Of a DNA stretch of 64,000 bases, positions 35,016 to 43,385 are shown one piece after another. The stretch is from Phycisphaerales bacterium UBA2402 (GTDB lineage Bacteria > Planctomycetota > Phycisphaerae > Phycisphaerales > UBA1924). The DNA lies in contig DDSA01000044.1 in NCBI GenBank assembly GCA_002343715.1, forward strand, positions 26,548-90,547, given 5' to 3'. The translations under genes and the position numbers were made by a program. Positions within the stretch are counted from its first letter, which is position 1, and every line of letters begins with the position of its first letter. The notes under the pieces were generated by a model. That model ran no database searches and was not told where the DNA came from. It was given only the letters and a program-made list of their open reading frames with translations.

Positions 35016-35564
35016 TTATTGCACTCCCCGTATCCCCGCGTTGAAGGCCGCGGAGCCGCCGCGAGGGATCGTCAGCGTCTGCCACGGGGCACCGTCCATC
35101 GCCGCCGCGTGACGGGAGAGGAGAACAACCTGGCCGCAGTGATACGACGTATGCGCCAACGAGCGAGCCAGCGCGAGCGCCAGCGTGTGAGGCTCACCCC
35201 GGATGAGCAGTGTCCGCGGCAGGTCCGAATCGCTCACGCCGACGAGCACGCCCTCGATGGCCTCCCAACCCGCTTTCCACCACGCATCGAGAGATGCCCG
35301 ATCCGCGAACTCGTCGATGAACTCACGGTCACGGTCTCGCCACGGCTTTTCACCATCGGTCGTGAACGGATCGGTCCAGCGCGAACGCAGGTTCCCGGCG
35401 ATGTGCTTCATCACCACCGCGATCGAGTTGATCGCCGGATCCGCGGTGCGCCTCAACCCCTCCCACGACACCTGACCCGCCGCGCCCTCCGCCAGATGCC
35501 TGTACCTGGCGAACTCGGAGCGGAATGAACCGATGACCAGGGTGATGGGGGTTGGTGTCGTCAT
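35016..35564 (-). CDS. DinB-superfamily protein (DUF1572-like)
   Basis: 182 residues forming the four-helix DinB-like bundle. The metal ligand histidines appear as VMKHIAGNLRSRW (about residue 53) and LAHTSYHCGQVVLLSRH (about residues 137-150), the classic HxxxH-type arrangement of DUF1572. Members are metal-dependent with unknown substrates; some are bacillithiol or mycothiol transferases. The start at 35564 lies 9 nt after a TATCAT box. It is divergent from the HAD gene across 50 bp. Confidence 0.85.
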   Translation of the reverse strand: MTTPTPITLVIGSFRSEFARYRHLAEGAAGQVSWEGLRRTADPAINSIAVVMKHIAGNLRSRWTDPFTTDGEKPWRDRDREFIDEFADRASLDAWWKAGWEAIEGVLVGVSDSDLPRTLLIRGEPHTLALALARSLAHTSYHCGQVVLLSRHAAAMDGAPWQTLTIPRGGSAAFNAGIRGVQ

Positions 35565-35573
35565 TCAACTCAA

Positions 35574-35606
35574 ATGATAGTGGCCCGTCAACTTCTCTCA
35601 TACCCT
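35574..35606. promoter_or_regulatory. Divergent TANNNT boxes of the DinB-like and HAD genes
   Basis: TATCAT on the reverse strand (35574-35579) is 9 nt before ATG 35564. TACCCT on the forward strand (35601-35606) is 8 nt before ATG 35615. Both genes lack a Shine-Dalgarno; the shared gap is only 50 bp. Confidence 0.45.
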
Positions 35607-35614
35607 GAAGCCGT

Positions 35615-36289
35615 ATGCCCAGCATCCGCATCGTCTGTTTCGATTGGGGCGGCGTCATCCTCCGGCATTGCCGCGGCTGGGAGGAGGGATGCGCCGCGGC
35701 CGGCCTGCCCGTCCGTGATGGCTCACTCGATCCGGCTCTCATCGCGGCGAGGCGGGCCCTCACCGCGGAGTTTCAGCGGGGGCTGCTCACGCCCGATGAG
35801 TTTTTCCATCGACTCGCCGCGGCCAATCGCCATCTCTACACCATCGACGAACTCCGCCGACTTCATCACTGCTGGCTGCTGACCGAGTACGAAGGCATGT
35901 CAGACGTGATCCATCGGCTCAATCAAACACCGCGCATCGAGACGGCGCTGCTCTCGAACACCAACGAGGAACATTGGCGAAGGCACCTTCCTGTCAACGG
36001 TGATCCGCCCGACTACCCCACCGCCCTTCTGCTCCAGCATCGCCACGCGAGTCACATCCTGGGCCTCGCCAAGCCTGATGAGACAATCTACCGGCGCTTC
36101 GGCGAACTTGTCGGAGCCTCCCCGCAGGAAATCCTGTTCTTCGATGATCTGCCGGACAACATCGCGGCGGCGGAGCGGCTGGGGTGGCGCTGCGAACTGG
36201 TCGATCACAACGCCGACACCGCGGCGCAGGTCACAAGGGCGCTGATTCAGCACCGCGTCTGGTCGGAGCAGTTCATCTCTCGCGGGTAG
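35615..36289 (+). CDS. HAD-superfamily hydrolase (subfamily IA, YihX-like)
   Basis: 224 residues. Motif I is VCFDWGGVIL (nucleophile Asp about residue 10). Motif II is ALLSNTNEEHWRRH (Ser/Asn). The motif III lysine is in GLAKPDETIYRRFGE, and motif IV is ILFFDDLPDNIAAAERLGW. In motif I the usual second aspartate position is Gly, as in the YihX-type branch. Expected reaction is phosphate ester hydrolysis of a small sugar phosphate or nucleotide; the exact substrate is unknown. Its last 17 nt overlap the convergent HEAT-like gene. Confidence 0.88.
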   Translation: MPSIRIVCFDWGGVILRHCRGWEEGCAAAGLPVRDGSLDPALIAARRALTAEFQRGLLTPDEFFHRLAAANRHLYTIDELRRLHHCWLLTEYEGMSDVIHRLNQTPRIETALLSNTNEEHWRRHLPVNGDPPDYPTALLLQHRHASHILGLAKPDETIYRRFGELVGASPQEILFFDDLPDNIAAAERLGWRCELVDHNADTAAQVTRALIQHRVWSEQFISRG

Positions 36290-36584
36290 CCAACTCGACC
36301 GCGTCGTATGCCAGCAGCGCCGCGTGACTCACGGCGGCGTGGCGCTGACGGTCATCACGAACCGCGGCGAGTGCCGGCCCGGCTCGCGGATCCGCCGAGG
36401 CCGCGAGAGCGCGGATGAGAGACATCATGACCGAGGGATCGTCTTCGACTTTCAGACGTGCGATACCCGCTTCGACAGCCTCGGGGTGGCCGATGGCGTT
36501 GCACAAATCAAGGGCGGCGATTCGTCGAACGCCGGTTCGATCATCGCTGAGCCGGGCCAGGGTCTGTTCCAACCTGTTGTTCAC
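36273..36584 (-). CDS. Small HEAT-like repeat protein
   Basis: 103 residues with three short helical pairs of HEAT/PBS type: TGVRRIAALDLCNAIGHPEAV, VEDDPSVMMSLIRALAASADP, and RAGPALAAVRDDRQRHAAVSH. Such proteins are protein-binding scaffolds. It is coupled to the upstream lipoprotein gene by a 4-nt overlap (ATGA, 36581-36584), so the two are probably made together. The 3' end runs 17 nt into the convergent HAD gene. Function unknown. Confidence 0.7.
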   Translation of the reverse strand: MNNRLEQTLARLSDDRTGVRRIAALDLCNAIGHPEAVEAGIARLKVEDDPSVMMSLIRALAASADPRAGPALAAVRDDRQRHAAVSHAALLAYDAVELATRER

Positions 36585-37354
36585 TTCGGTTCTGCAGGCA
36601 CAATCTCAGGCCCGGATTCGTTCACGGTGTCAACGGGCGGCGGCTCGTTCGGTTGGTTCAACTGATCGTTCGCCGCGGGTGATCCCTCGGACTCGGGTTG
36701 TGACGAACGCCAAAACTGTCTTTCACTCGAGACGGGCTTGGGACCGGTTGAATAGCGGAACTGGTTGACTCGTTCCACATCGGGCAGGAAGTACGGGGTC
36801 GGCAAGGGATCGATCCCCGGTTCCCAAGCTCGCGCGTGAACCACATACCAGGGCTCGATGGACCCCTTCAGCCGCACCGTGACCGTCTGATACACAGGCT
36901 TGCCGTCGGGCCCGGGCGGCAGTTCGGGCATGGGACGCATGACATCGACCTGGCCATCCACCCCGCGGAGCCACGCCCGTGTAACATAAAACACCGGCGC
37001 CGTTCCGCCGACATTCTCAGGCGTCAACGGAACAACTTCAGGTCCGATCTGCCTGGCCATCCGCTCGTAGAAACTCTTCCTCGTCCCCAGCGGCGCGGCC
37101 ACAACCATGGGATAGTTCACCGTCACCCGCCCCGCCTCGGTCGCGTTGGCGGCGGTGTACGGCAACGAACCCGGAGGGTACCGCATGGCAACATACCGCA
37201 CCGCCGCAATCATGGCCGATTCGCAGCCGGGGCTGTTCGGGTCTTCGCTCAACCCGCGCGCTGACGGCACCTCTGGATAGTTGGTGTACTGCGACTGACA
37301 GCCCGGGAGAGCCGCGGCAAGAAGAGCGAGAGAGAGAGAGAGCAATCTTGTCAT
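36581..37354 (-). CDS. Lipoprotein of unknown function
   Basis: 257 residues. Signal peptide with a clear lipobox, LLAAALPGCQSQ (Cys19). The mature part has no known domain; it contains CESAMIAAVRYVAMRYPPG near the start, a conserved-looking stretch NYPMVVAAPLGTRKSFYERM, and a Pro/Asn/Glu-rich C-terminus. The signal-peptide codons contain a (CT)7 dinucleotide tract. A TACCAT box lies 21 nt before the ATG with AGGACC between, so this gene has a normal leader. Coupled to the HEAT-like gene. Confidence 0.8.
   Translation of the reverse strand: MTRLLSLSLALLAAALPGCQSQYTNYPEVPSARGLSEDPNSPGCESAMIAAVRYVAMRYPPGSLPYTAANATEAGRVTVNYPMVVAAPLGTRKSFYERMARQIGPEVVPLTPENVGGTAPVFYVTRAWLRGVDGQVDVMRPMPELPPGPDGKPVYQTVTVRLKGSIEPWYVVHARAWEPGIDPLPTPYFLPDVERVNQFRYSTGPKPVSSERQFWRSSQPESEGSPAANDQLNQPNEPPPVDTVNESGPEIVPAEPK
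37328..37342. repeat. (GA)7 dinucleotide tract inside a lipoprotein signal peptide
   Basis: Fifteen bases of alternating G and A (CT on the coding strand) encode the Leu-Ser-Leu-Ser-Leu run. Loss or gain of one unit would shift the frame near the start of the gene. Confidence 0.6.
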
Positions 37355-37405
37355 GCGTGGTCCTGTCTGGGGCCAATGGTAGCGGGGATCGTCTTGCCCG
37401 CTGGA

Positions 37406-37732
37406 TCAATCCCCGGCGGGGTTCAGTCCCGCCGAGCCCACCGGCGGGTTCACCACCCCGACAACCGTTCCCGAGTTCTTCACCATGGAAACGATCGAGT
37501 CCCCCAGTTTTTGCGCCGCTTTCTCAGATGTCGCCAACTTTGCATCATACAGCACCTGGTTGAGCCATCCGATGAAGACCGGAGGCGCGCCGCTGTTGGT
37601 ATCGCTGACGATTCCGGGTGTTGCGCGGAGCCAGTTGTTGACGGTCGGAAAGACCGCGGGATTCTGCGCCAGGCAGGCATCGATCCGCTTTGTCATATAC
37701 GAAATAATCCAGTCCCGATTGGTGATCGTCAC
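37406..37732 (-). CDS. Small hypothetical protein
   Basis: 108 residues from GTG 37732, chosen because CGGAGG lies 8 nt upstream; the frame is open further to 37861 but that part runs into a terminator stem. Coding-like third positions throughout (NPAVFPTVNNWLRATPGI; IGWLNQVLYDAKLATSEKAA; GTVVGVVNPPVGSAG). No signal peptide or recognised domain. It sits between the lipoprotein gene and the terminator of the dockerin-tail gene, on the same strand as both. Confidence 0.6.
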   Translation of the reverse strand: MTITNRDWIISYMTKRIDACLAQNPAVFPTVNNWLRATPGIVSDTNSGAPPVFIGWLNQVLYDAKLATSEKAAQKLGDSIVSMVKNSGTVVGVVNPPVGSAGLNPAGD

Positions 37733-37835
37733 GCCGCGGCCCTCCGTCGGTTGCGAAAGAGGGCGAAACGACACGCCCCGAGGCCCGATGCTATTACCGC
37801 TGCCGATCTCCCGCCACCAGCCCGACCAGACCACG

Positions 37836-37870
37836 AAAAAGCCCCCGGCGACTTGACTCACCGGGGGCTT
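37836..37870 (-). terminator. Rho-independent terminator of the dockerin-tail gene
   Basis: Reverse strand: perfect 10-bp stem AAGCCCCCGG / CCGGGGGCTT with a 12-nt loop (37839-37870), followed by T residues (complement of AAAAA at 37836-37840). It lies 36 bp after the stop of the 37906-40011 gene. Confidence 0.8.
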
Positions 37871-37905
37871 GGAATATCTACAGAGATGTCAATCAACCAC
37901 GGACA

Positions 37906-40011
37906 TCACCCGCCGCACGTGGGGTCGCCGCCCTCCCAGGCGTTGAAGAACGCCTCGACATCGCCGCCGTCGACGCCACCGTCCTGGTTGGTATCAGCAC
38001 ACCCGGTGCTGGCTTCCCAGTCTGTGAAGAACGCTTCAACGTCGCCGCCATCGACGCCGCCGTCCTGGTTGTAGTCTGCGGGACAGATGGGGCAGGGAGG
38101 CGCACAGTCGCAGGTGCCGGCAACGACGGCAAACTGCTCACCCTCGATCGTGTTGAAATCGATCGTGCTCATATTCCCGAAAGTCCCCAGGTTCGGGAAA
38201 TCCTGACCCGGCAACCCGCCGATCACCTGGTTCGAGCCGTAGTTGACATCGCCGCTGGTGATGAACCCCGCCACCTTGATGCAGGACTGACCGTCCCAGC
38301 CGAGTTCATCAAGATCGATGCTGAACTCGAATCCGGTTGTCACGTTCACGGCGTCGCTGACACTGCCGCCGGTGCCTTCCACACCGCCGATGTTGCTGTT
38401 GTTGATGCTCGCCTCGATCAGGCCGGGCGTGCCGAAGGGGGCCTGGGGATCGGGGATGAGCGACTCCGCAGCGGCGCGGGGAGCGTAGTTGGTGAAAAGG
38501 TTCTGGTCGAAACCGCTCTGGGCCTGCGGATCGTTGATGCCGGCATTGGGGTTGCAGGGGGAGAAGTTGCCCCGGAAGGTAATGGGGTTGTAATCCGCCT
38601 TGGTGCCACCGTCGTACGCGCCGTAATCGAGGGCCGAGCCGATGCCGTTTCGACGCTTGCCGTCCTGCCGGAGAACCGCGGCATCCACCACGTGGTAGAC
38701 GGGATCGCCGCCGATCTTGTAGGACATCCAGTAGTTGGGTACGAAGCAGTCGTCGAAACGCAGGCCGCCCAGTCGATTCAGGTTGCCGTAGGAAATGTCC
38801 ACGTTATTCTGGTCGCCCAGGAGCGGGTTCTGACCGGGGTCGCCGTCGGCGTCGGAGCCGATGTCGAAGAAGATGTTGAACTTGTTACCGCCCGCATCGC
38901 AGGCGCTGCCGCCGCCGTTCTCGAGGTTGCCCGTGACCAGCACGTGCAGCCGACCATCCGCCACATAGGCGTAGAGGCCGTTCAGTTCAGACCCGTTCGC
39001 CACATCAGCGCCGCGCGCGGGGCAGGGACCGTCCACACCGCCGGTATTGCTGTTATCAATCGCAATCTGGACCGGAGGGGGATCGCCACAGCCGTCGAGC
39101 ACGCCCTCGCCGGTGCCGGCATCGTTGCAGCCCAGGAAGCCGCCGGTGTTGAGGTTCAAATCCGCCGAGTTGGGGTAGTACGTGACGCCGTTGCCGACTC
39201 CCCAGGTGTAATAGTGGTCAGGCTCGAAGCCGGCATCAAAGGTGAATCCGGCGAGTTTTCCGTTGATGGCGTTGAAGTCGATGTCGGCGTTGTCGCCGAG
39301 GATGGTGTTCTCGCCGCCCGGCTCGGAGTCGATGAAGATCTCGATCTTGTTGAAGTTGTTCTCCATGTTTCCCGCGATGAAGATGTACAGGTTCGTCGCG
39401 TCCTTCAGCACGTACAGCGCATTGAGTTCCGAACCGTTCGCCGACTGCAGGCCGTTGTTCGCGTTGCCGAAGCGGGTTCTGTTGTTCTGGAGCGCGATGG
39501 CCGTGCCGTACGCGGAATCGAGTGTTCCGTCAACCGCAGGAGTCCCCGCCGCGGGCGTGGCGAAGACGTGCTGGGTTCCCGCGAAGTTGTTGAGGTTGAT
39601 CAGCGAGACGGTCCCGTTGTAGTTGCCGTTGCCGTCGCCGCCCAGGTTCGCGGAGAGCGGCGGCAGCGGCGGAAGAAACTGGTTGCTCGCGTAATCGTGG
39701 CCCTGTCCGTTGATGAAGATGCAGAAGCCGATGGGGCCGCTGGGGTTGCCGATGCTCGCCAGCGGGATCATCATCTCGATGCCCTTGTTCACCAGGGCGG
39801 GATCGCCTCCTGTGGTGTTGGGGTCGCAGGGGTCGTTGTTCGTATTCGCGTTGCCGAAGCCTGTGGTGGTGGCATTGATCCACTTGGGGGCTCCGTAAAG
39901 CCCCTGCTCCGTTGCATTCGTGATCGCGCCGTCCGTCGCCTGACCCATCGCCGCGCCCGAGAGCGCACACAGCAGAGCCGCCGATCCGCACACCGTCATT
40001 TTCTTCATCAT
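37906..40011 (-). CDS. Large exported protein with C-terminal double dockerin-like tail
   Basis: 701 residues. Start ATG 40011 (MMKKMTVCGSAALLCALSGAA, a signal peptide) has GGAG 8 nt upstream. The mature protein is rich in Asn, Gly and Asp. It contains at least two repeated beta-rich units, each with TPAVDGTLDSAYG- or NGSELNALYV-like phrases followed by DATNLYIFIAGNMEN / DGRLHVLVTGNLENG, and LGDNADIDFN / LGDQNNVDIS. It looks like a repeated sugar-binding or adhesin-like surface domain, but the family is not certain. The end has CDCAPPCPICPADYNQDGG, then two near-identical calcium-binding-loop repeats, the GC-type dockerin tail common in Phycisphaerae. Its partner cohesin is not in the window. 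Confidence 0.85.
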   Translation of the reverse strand: MMKKMTVCGSAALLCALSGAAMGQATDGAITNATEQGLYGAPKWINATTTGFGNANTNNDPCDPNTTGGDPALVNKGIEMMIPLASIGNPSGPIGFCIFINGQGHDYASNQFLPPLPPLSANLGGDGNGNYNGTVSLINLNNFAGTQHVFATPAAGTPAVDGTLDSAYGTAIALQNNRTRFGNANNGLQSANGSELNALYVLKDATNLYIFIAGNMENNFNKIEIFIDSEPGGENTILGDNADIDFNAINGKLAGFTFDAGFEPDHYYTWGVGNGVTYYPNSADLNLNTGGFLGCNDAGTGEGVLDGCGDPPPVQIAIDNSNTGGVDGPCPARGADVANGSELNGLYAYVADGRLHVLVTGNLENGGGSACDAGGNKFNIFFDIGSDADGDPGQNPLLGDQNNVDISYGNLNRLGGLRFDDCFVPNYWMSYKIGGDPVYHVVDAAVLRQDGKRRNGIGSALDYGAYDGGTKADYNPITFRGNFSPCNPNAGINDPQAQSGFDQNLFTNYAPRAAAESLIPDPQAPFGTPGLIEASINNSNIGGVEGTGGSVSDAVNVTTGFEFSIDLDELGWDGQSCIKVAGFITSGDVNYGSNQVIGGLPGQDFPNLGTFGNMSTIDFNTIEGEQFAVVAGTCDCAPPCPICPADYNQDGGVDGGDVEAFFTDWEASTGCADTNQDGGVDGGDVEAFFNAWEGGDPTCGG
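37945..38074 (-). repeat. Tandem 81-bp dockerin-type coding repeat
   Basis: Two copies starting at 37945 and 38026, 81 bp (27 codons) apart. Each encodes NQDGGVDGGDVEAFF followed by a W-containing turn. Protein identity is almost complete while the DNA differs at several third positions, so selection is on the protein. Confidence 0.75.
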
Positions 40012-40500
40012 TGGTTGATCTCCAGAATCCGAACCTGTGAATACACACACCGGACACACGACCGGACGCGCTTACCCATGAACTTCAGAACCGACAACGG
40101 TTCAGATTCAATGGAACGGCACGCCCTCTGTTTCATCCTCGACACAGACCCCGATGGCAGCCGTGAAACGCACGCCCGCCGTGAAAGGTCCGCCCAAGAT
40201 AAAACCTGTCTCCTCGACCACTACTTTACCGTAGTTGACCCCCATCCCGCGAATGAAATTTCGCGTTTTTGGGTCCATTTCACGCCGGTTTTTCAATCCG
40301 AGGGCGGTTCGCTCGGCTTGTAACCGTTTCATGACGGATTCAGCCGCTTTGACACCGCCGAATAACTCGTTCACGCGCGGGGGAAACCCCGGTCAGTTAC
40401 CTTCCTCCCGATGTTCCACTCCTCGACAACTGTGGCACATCCCGGCTGAGTGCACCGGCGAATCTCATGCAAATTCTGAGTACGTTCCGAAAACAAAATC
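40012..40500. other. Intergenic stretch between dockerin-tail and prepilin-type genes
   Basis: About 490 bp between two divergent genes. Only one weak reverse-strand reading frame (40108-40374) is present; otherwise no repeat or structured RNA was recognised. Both flanking promoters should lie here or just beyond. Confidence 0.4.
40108..40374 (-). CDS. Possible small protein
   Basis: 88 residues, MNELFGGVKAAESVMKRLQ at the start, balanced composition but third-position GC lower than in neighbouring genes. No Shine-Dalgarno, no known domain. It could equally be chance in a divergent intergenic region. Confidence 0.3.
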   Translation of the reverse strand: MNELFGGVKAAESVMKRLQAERTALGLKNRREMDPKTRNFIRGMGVNYGKVVVEETGFILGGPFTAGVRFTAAIGVCVEDETEGVPFH

Positions 40501-40530
40501 TTGACAAAGCCACCCGATGCGCTGTAGCGT
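40501..40530 (+). promoter_or_regulatory. Candidate promoter of the prepilin-type gene
   Basis: TTGACA at 40501-40506 and TAGCGT at 40525-40530, 18 nt apart, about 100 bp before ATG 40631. The -35 is a perfect consensus; the -10 is weak. Confidence 0.4.
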
Positions 40531-40630
40531 ACAGATAATCAAACTGAGCCGATCGAGCCACTTCTGGGCATCGCCAGCGCCGAACCGCGAGACTTCCTTT
40601 CTTCCGCGTCCCCGTTCACGAGGAACATTC

Positions 40631-41611
40631 ATGGCCCCCACACAGCGCCGAGACCGAGCCTTCACGCTCATCGAACTCCTCGTCGTCATCGCCATCATCG
40701 CGTTGCTGATCGGCATCCTGCTCCCGGCCCTCGGCAATGCTCGGCGTGCCGCGCAGGACGGCAAGAACCTGGCCAATCTCAAGGGCATGGGCTATTCCAT
40801 GACGCTCTACGCCAACGATTGGAAGAGTTGGTTCCCGGTCATGCCGCTGGTCCCCACTGATCAGAACGCGCTCGACCGCAGGCTGTACCTCTCCGGCCAG
40901 TACAACTACGGAGGCGTGGCCGGCTTGTTCAGTCTCTATCAGAAAGGTGATGGCGATGATACAGGCGACTACGGCTACCGCGGCCTGAACAACAACGAAG
41001 ATTCCGCGACGTACTACACGCCGCCGGGCCGGGCACCCCGCAACGTTCCGCTGATGCGCAGTTACCTCGAAGGACTCGCGGTACTGACCAGCCCCCGCGA
41101 CAAGGCCGATCGGTACTACGGCATGCCCCACGGGCCGACACCGCAGCGTTCCTCCTACGACACCGCCACACCCAAGATTCCCAAGGCTCCCGGCAGTGAG
41201 TACGACGTCATCAGTTACAACATCAGTTACCTCTACATCGTCGGCCTCAAGACCGATGAACCCAACATTGTCACGCCCGCTCCCTTCTGGGGCGATGAGA
41301 CGAATGGTCCTGATGTGAGCACGTACGCCTGGTACGGAGGCGGCAACTCCGCCGCGTTCTCCGCTTTCGGCCAGCCCGCGGGTGCCCTCGGCCCGGGCGG
41401 GTACGCGCCGGTCGACAATCAAGGAGCGGCGGGCGGCTCCTTCGTCTTTACCGACTCTCACGCCGAGTTTCTCAAGAGCACACCAGGCCCGCAACTCAAT
41501 CAGGCCGAGATCATCCAGAACATCTTCTTCTCATCGGACACTCAGCGCTTCCCGAAGAGCATCAACGCGGTGGACCGCAACCGCAGCCGCTTTGTGCAGA
41601 CCATCGACTGA
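40631..41611 (+). CDS. Prepilin-type N-terminal methylation protein (planctomycete type II secretion pseudopilin-like)
   Basis: 326 residues. The N-terminus has the prepilin cleavage motif and hydrophobic helix (RAFTLIELLVVIAIIALLIG, cleavage before the Phe), then LLPALGNARRAAQ. The large C-terminal domain is Tyr/Gly/Pro-rich and ends near a GGSFVFTDSHAEFLK stretch, resembling the DG-H motif of the DUF1559 type. Planctomycetes carry many such paralogues; their role is pilus or pseudopilus assembly or surface display, mostly undetermined. Upstream lies a TTGACA-containing promoter. Confidence 0.88.
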   Translation: MAPTQRRDRAFTLIELLVVIAIIALLIGILLPALGNARRAAQDGKNLANLKGMGYSMTLYANDWKSWFPVMPLVPTDQNALDRRLYLSGQYNYGGVAGLFSLYQKGDGDDTGDYGYRGLNNNEDSATYYTPPGRAPRNVPLMRSYLEGLAVLTSPRDKADRYYGMPHGPTPQRSSYDTATPKIPKAPGSEYDVISYNISYLYIVGLKTDEPNIVTPAPFWGDETNGPDVSTYAWYGGGNSAAFSAFGQPAGALGPGGYAPVDNQGAAGGSFVFTDSHAEFLKSTPGPQLNQAEIIQNIFFSSDTQRFPKSINAVDRNRSRFVQTID

Positions 41612-41658
41612 TCACGCGAGCCTCACGGCGCGGCGGCGGTCATGGTGTCTCGCCGGGG

Positions 41659-43206
41659 TCAGATCACGAAGTCCGTCAATGAATCAACGCCCATGCCGGG
41701 CGCGACCACAGCACCCGGACCCGATTCGATCATCCCGCCCACGGGGTACGCGCAGTAGTCCGCGCTGAAGGCTCCCGCTGGACGATGATTGCCGCTGCGA
41801 CCCAGACCTCCGAAAGGGAGCTTGCCGCTCGCCCCGGCGGTGCCCGTGTTGCGGTTGATGCACCCAGCGCGAACCCTCGAAGCGAACGTCTCGAACGCCG
41901 CATCATCCTTCGTGAAGAGCGATGCCGCCAGGCCGAACTCCGTCGCATTGGCCTGCTCGATCGCTTCCTCCAGCGATCCCACCACCGCCACCCGCAGAAA
42001 AGGACCGAAGATTTCGATGTCCGCCCCCGGCCCCACCTCCCCCCTCACGAATCTTCCGACCCTCATCACGCCCGGCGAGAGAAACCATCCAGACCCCGGG
42101 AGCGCCCTCATCTCCAGGAGCGCCTCCCCTCCCGCCGCGGCCAGCATCGCCTGCGCCTCCAGGATGGTGCGGCGAGCGGCTTCGCTCACCACCGGCCCCA
42201 TGAACACGGGCGGGTCCGCGGCGGGGTCGCCCACCGTCAGCGCCGATGCGGCCTTACAGAGCGAGGGGATCACCCGATCGGCGATGTCCCGATGCACGAT
42301 CAACCGTCGTGTGCAGGTGCACCGTTGCCCGGCGCCGATGAATGCGCACCGCACGCACTCGATCACGGCTTGCCTCACGTCCGCATCGGGAAGGATGACC
42401 GCGGGGTTGTTCCCCCCCATCTCGAGCGCGAGCATCAGCCCGGGGCGGTCCAGATTGGCCTGCATGATCCGTCGGCCTACCGCCCACGAGCCGGTGAACA
42501 GCACCCCGTCGATCATCGGGTGCGTGGTCAGGGCCGAAGCCACATCCGCCCCACCTTGCACCAGATTCAGCACACCCGGAGGGGCACCCTCGGCGTCGAG
42601 TGCTTCGGCCAGCATTTCGACCAGCGCCTGCCCGCAGGCGGACGCCTTGTCGCTGGGCTTGAAAACCACGGTGTTCCCCAGCGCCAACGCGGGGACGATG
42701 TGCCCGTTGGGCAGATGCACAGGAAAGTTGAACGGCCCCACCACCGCCATCACGCCGTGCGGCCGGAACCAGCAGCGCCCCGACTTGCCCGGCCCGAGCG
42801 CCATGTCATACCCCTCGACCCGCCGCAGCGGCCCCGTCGCGCCTGCATCCAGCGTCACTTCCACTTTCGACGCGAGCAGCTGCGCCTCGGCACGGGCATC
42901 CCACATCGGCTTGCCTACTTCATCACGGATGAGCGACGCGACATCATCCACCCGTGCCGACGCGATCGACGCGAACCGTTTCAGGACCGCCCCGCGCCGT
43001 TCCATCGGCCATGCGGCCCATTCCGCTTGCACACCCCGCGCGGCCGCGACCGCGCGTGCCACGTCCGACGTGCTCTGACGGCCTCTCCAGACCGCCCGCC
43101 GCGGGTCTGAGGGCGAACGCGACTCGATCACGTCACCCTCCGCCGGATCACGCCACGTCCCGCCGATGAAGTTCGTCCCCTCCGTACGCGTCTCGCCGAG
43201 TTTCAT
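41659..43206 (-). CDS. Succinylglutamate-semialdehyde dehydrogenase-like ALDH (AstD type)
   Basis: 515 residues. Aldehyde dehydrogenase that oxidises a semialdehyde with NAD(P)+. N-terminus FIGGTWRDPAEGDVIESRSP and the segment FRPHGVMAVVGPFNFPVHLPNGHIVPAL are characteristic of AstD. The general base is in LALEMGGNNP and the catalytic Cys is in GAGQRCTCTRRL. Other ast pathway genes are not nearby, so arginine catabolism is not certain; oxidation of glutamate-related semialdehydes is the safe reading. The ATG at 43206 lies 7 nt after a TACGCT box. Confidence 0.85.
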   Translation of the reverse strand: MKLGETRTEGTNFIGGTWRDPAEGDVIESRSPSDPRRAVWRGRQSTSDVARAVAAARGVQAEWAAWPMERRGAVLKRFASIASARVDDVASLIRDEVGKPMWDARAEAQLLASKVEVTLDAGATGPLRRVEGYDMALGPGKSGRCWFRPHGVMAVVGPFNFPVHLPNGHIVPALALGNTVVFKPSDKASACGQALVEMLAEALDAEGAPPGVLNLVQGGADVASALTTHPMIDGVLFTGSWAVGRRIMQANLDRPGLMLALEMGGNNPAVILPDADVRQAVIECVRCAFIGAGQRCTCTRRLIVHRDIADRVIPSLCKAASALTVGDPAADPPVFMGPVVSEAARRTILEAQAMLAAAGGEALLEMRALPGSGWFLSPGVMRVGRFVRGEVGPGADIEIFGPFLRVAVVGSLEEAIEQANATEFGLAASLFTKDDAAFETFASRVRAGCINRNTGTAGASGKLPFGGLGRSGNHRPAGAFSADYCAYPVGGMIESGPGAVVAPGMGVDSLTDFVI

Positions 43207-43213
43207 CGCCAAC

Positions 43214-43219
43214 AGCGTA
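43214..43219 (-). promoter_or_regulatory. TACGCT -10-like box of the AstD-like gene
   Basis: TACGCT on the reverse strand, 7 nt before ATG 43206, no Shine-Dalgarno. Confidence 0.4.
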
Positions 43220-43347
43220 GGGGTTGGGTGACACGCCGCGCATCCGTACCCGCCCCTGTGACCTTCCGCGGGGCAGCGCGTTCCGCCCGTTCCAGCGACC
43301 ATGTGGCCGTCCCGTTTCATGTCATCGGGAACGACTCACCCTCAATC

Positions 43348-43374
43348 TTTACAGACTCGCCCGCATCCTACACT
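43348..43374 (+). promoter_or_regulatory. guaA promoter candidate
   Basis: TTTACA (43348-43353) and TACACT (43369-43374) with a 15-nt spacer; the -10 ends 11 nt before ATG 43386, so the leader would be about 5 nt. One of the few TANNNT boxes with a plausible -35. Confidence 0.45.
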
Positions 43375-43385
43375 CGCCCCCTCCC

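Noticed and set aside
37945-38074. Possible CRISPR-like short repeats
   Set aside because: Only two copies, in frame within a coding sequence, with protein-level conservation: a dockerin duplication, not an array.
38692-40323. 543-codon forward frame
   Set aside because: Antisense to the exported dockerin-tail gene; its Val/Arg/Gly-rich product has no motif.
41785-43110. Two overlapping forward frames of over 400 codons
   Set aside because: Antisense to the AstD-like dehydrogenase, which has intact catalytic residues.
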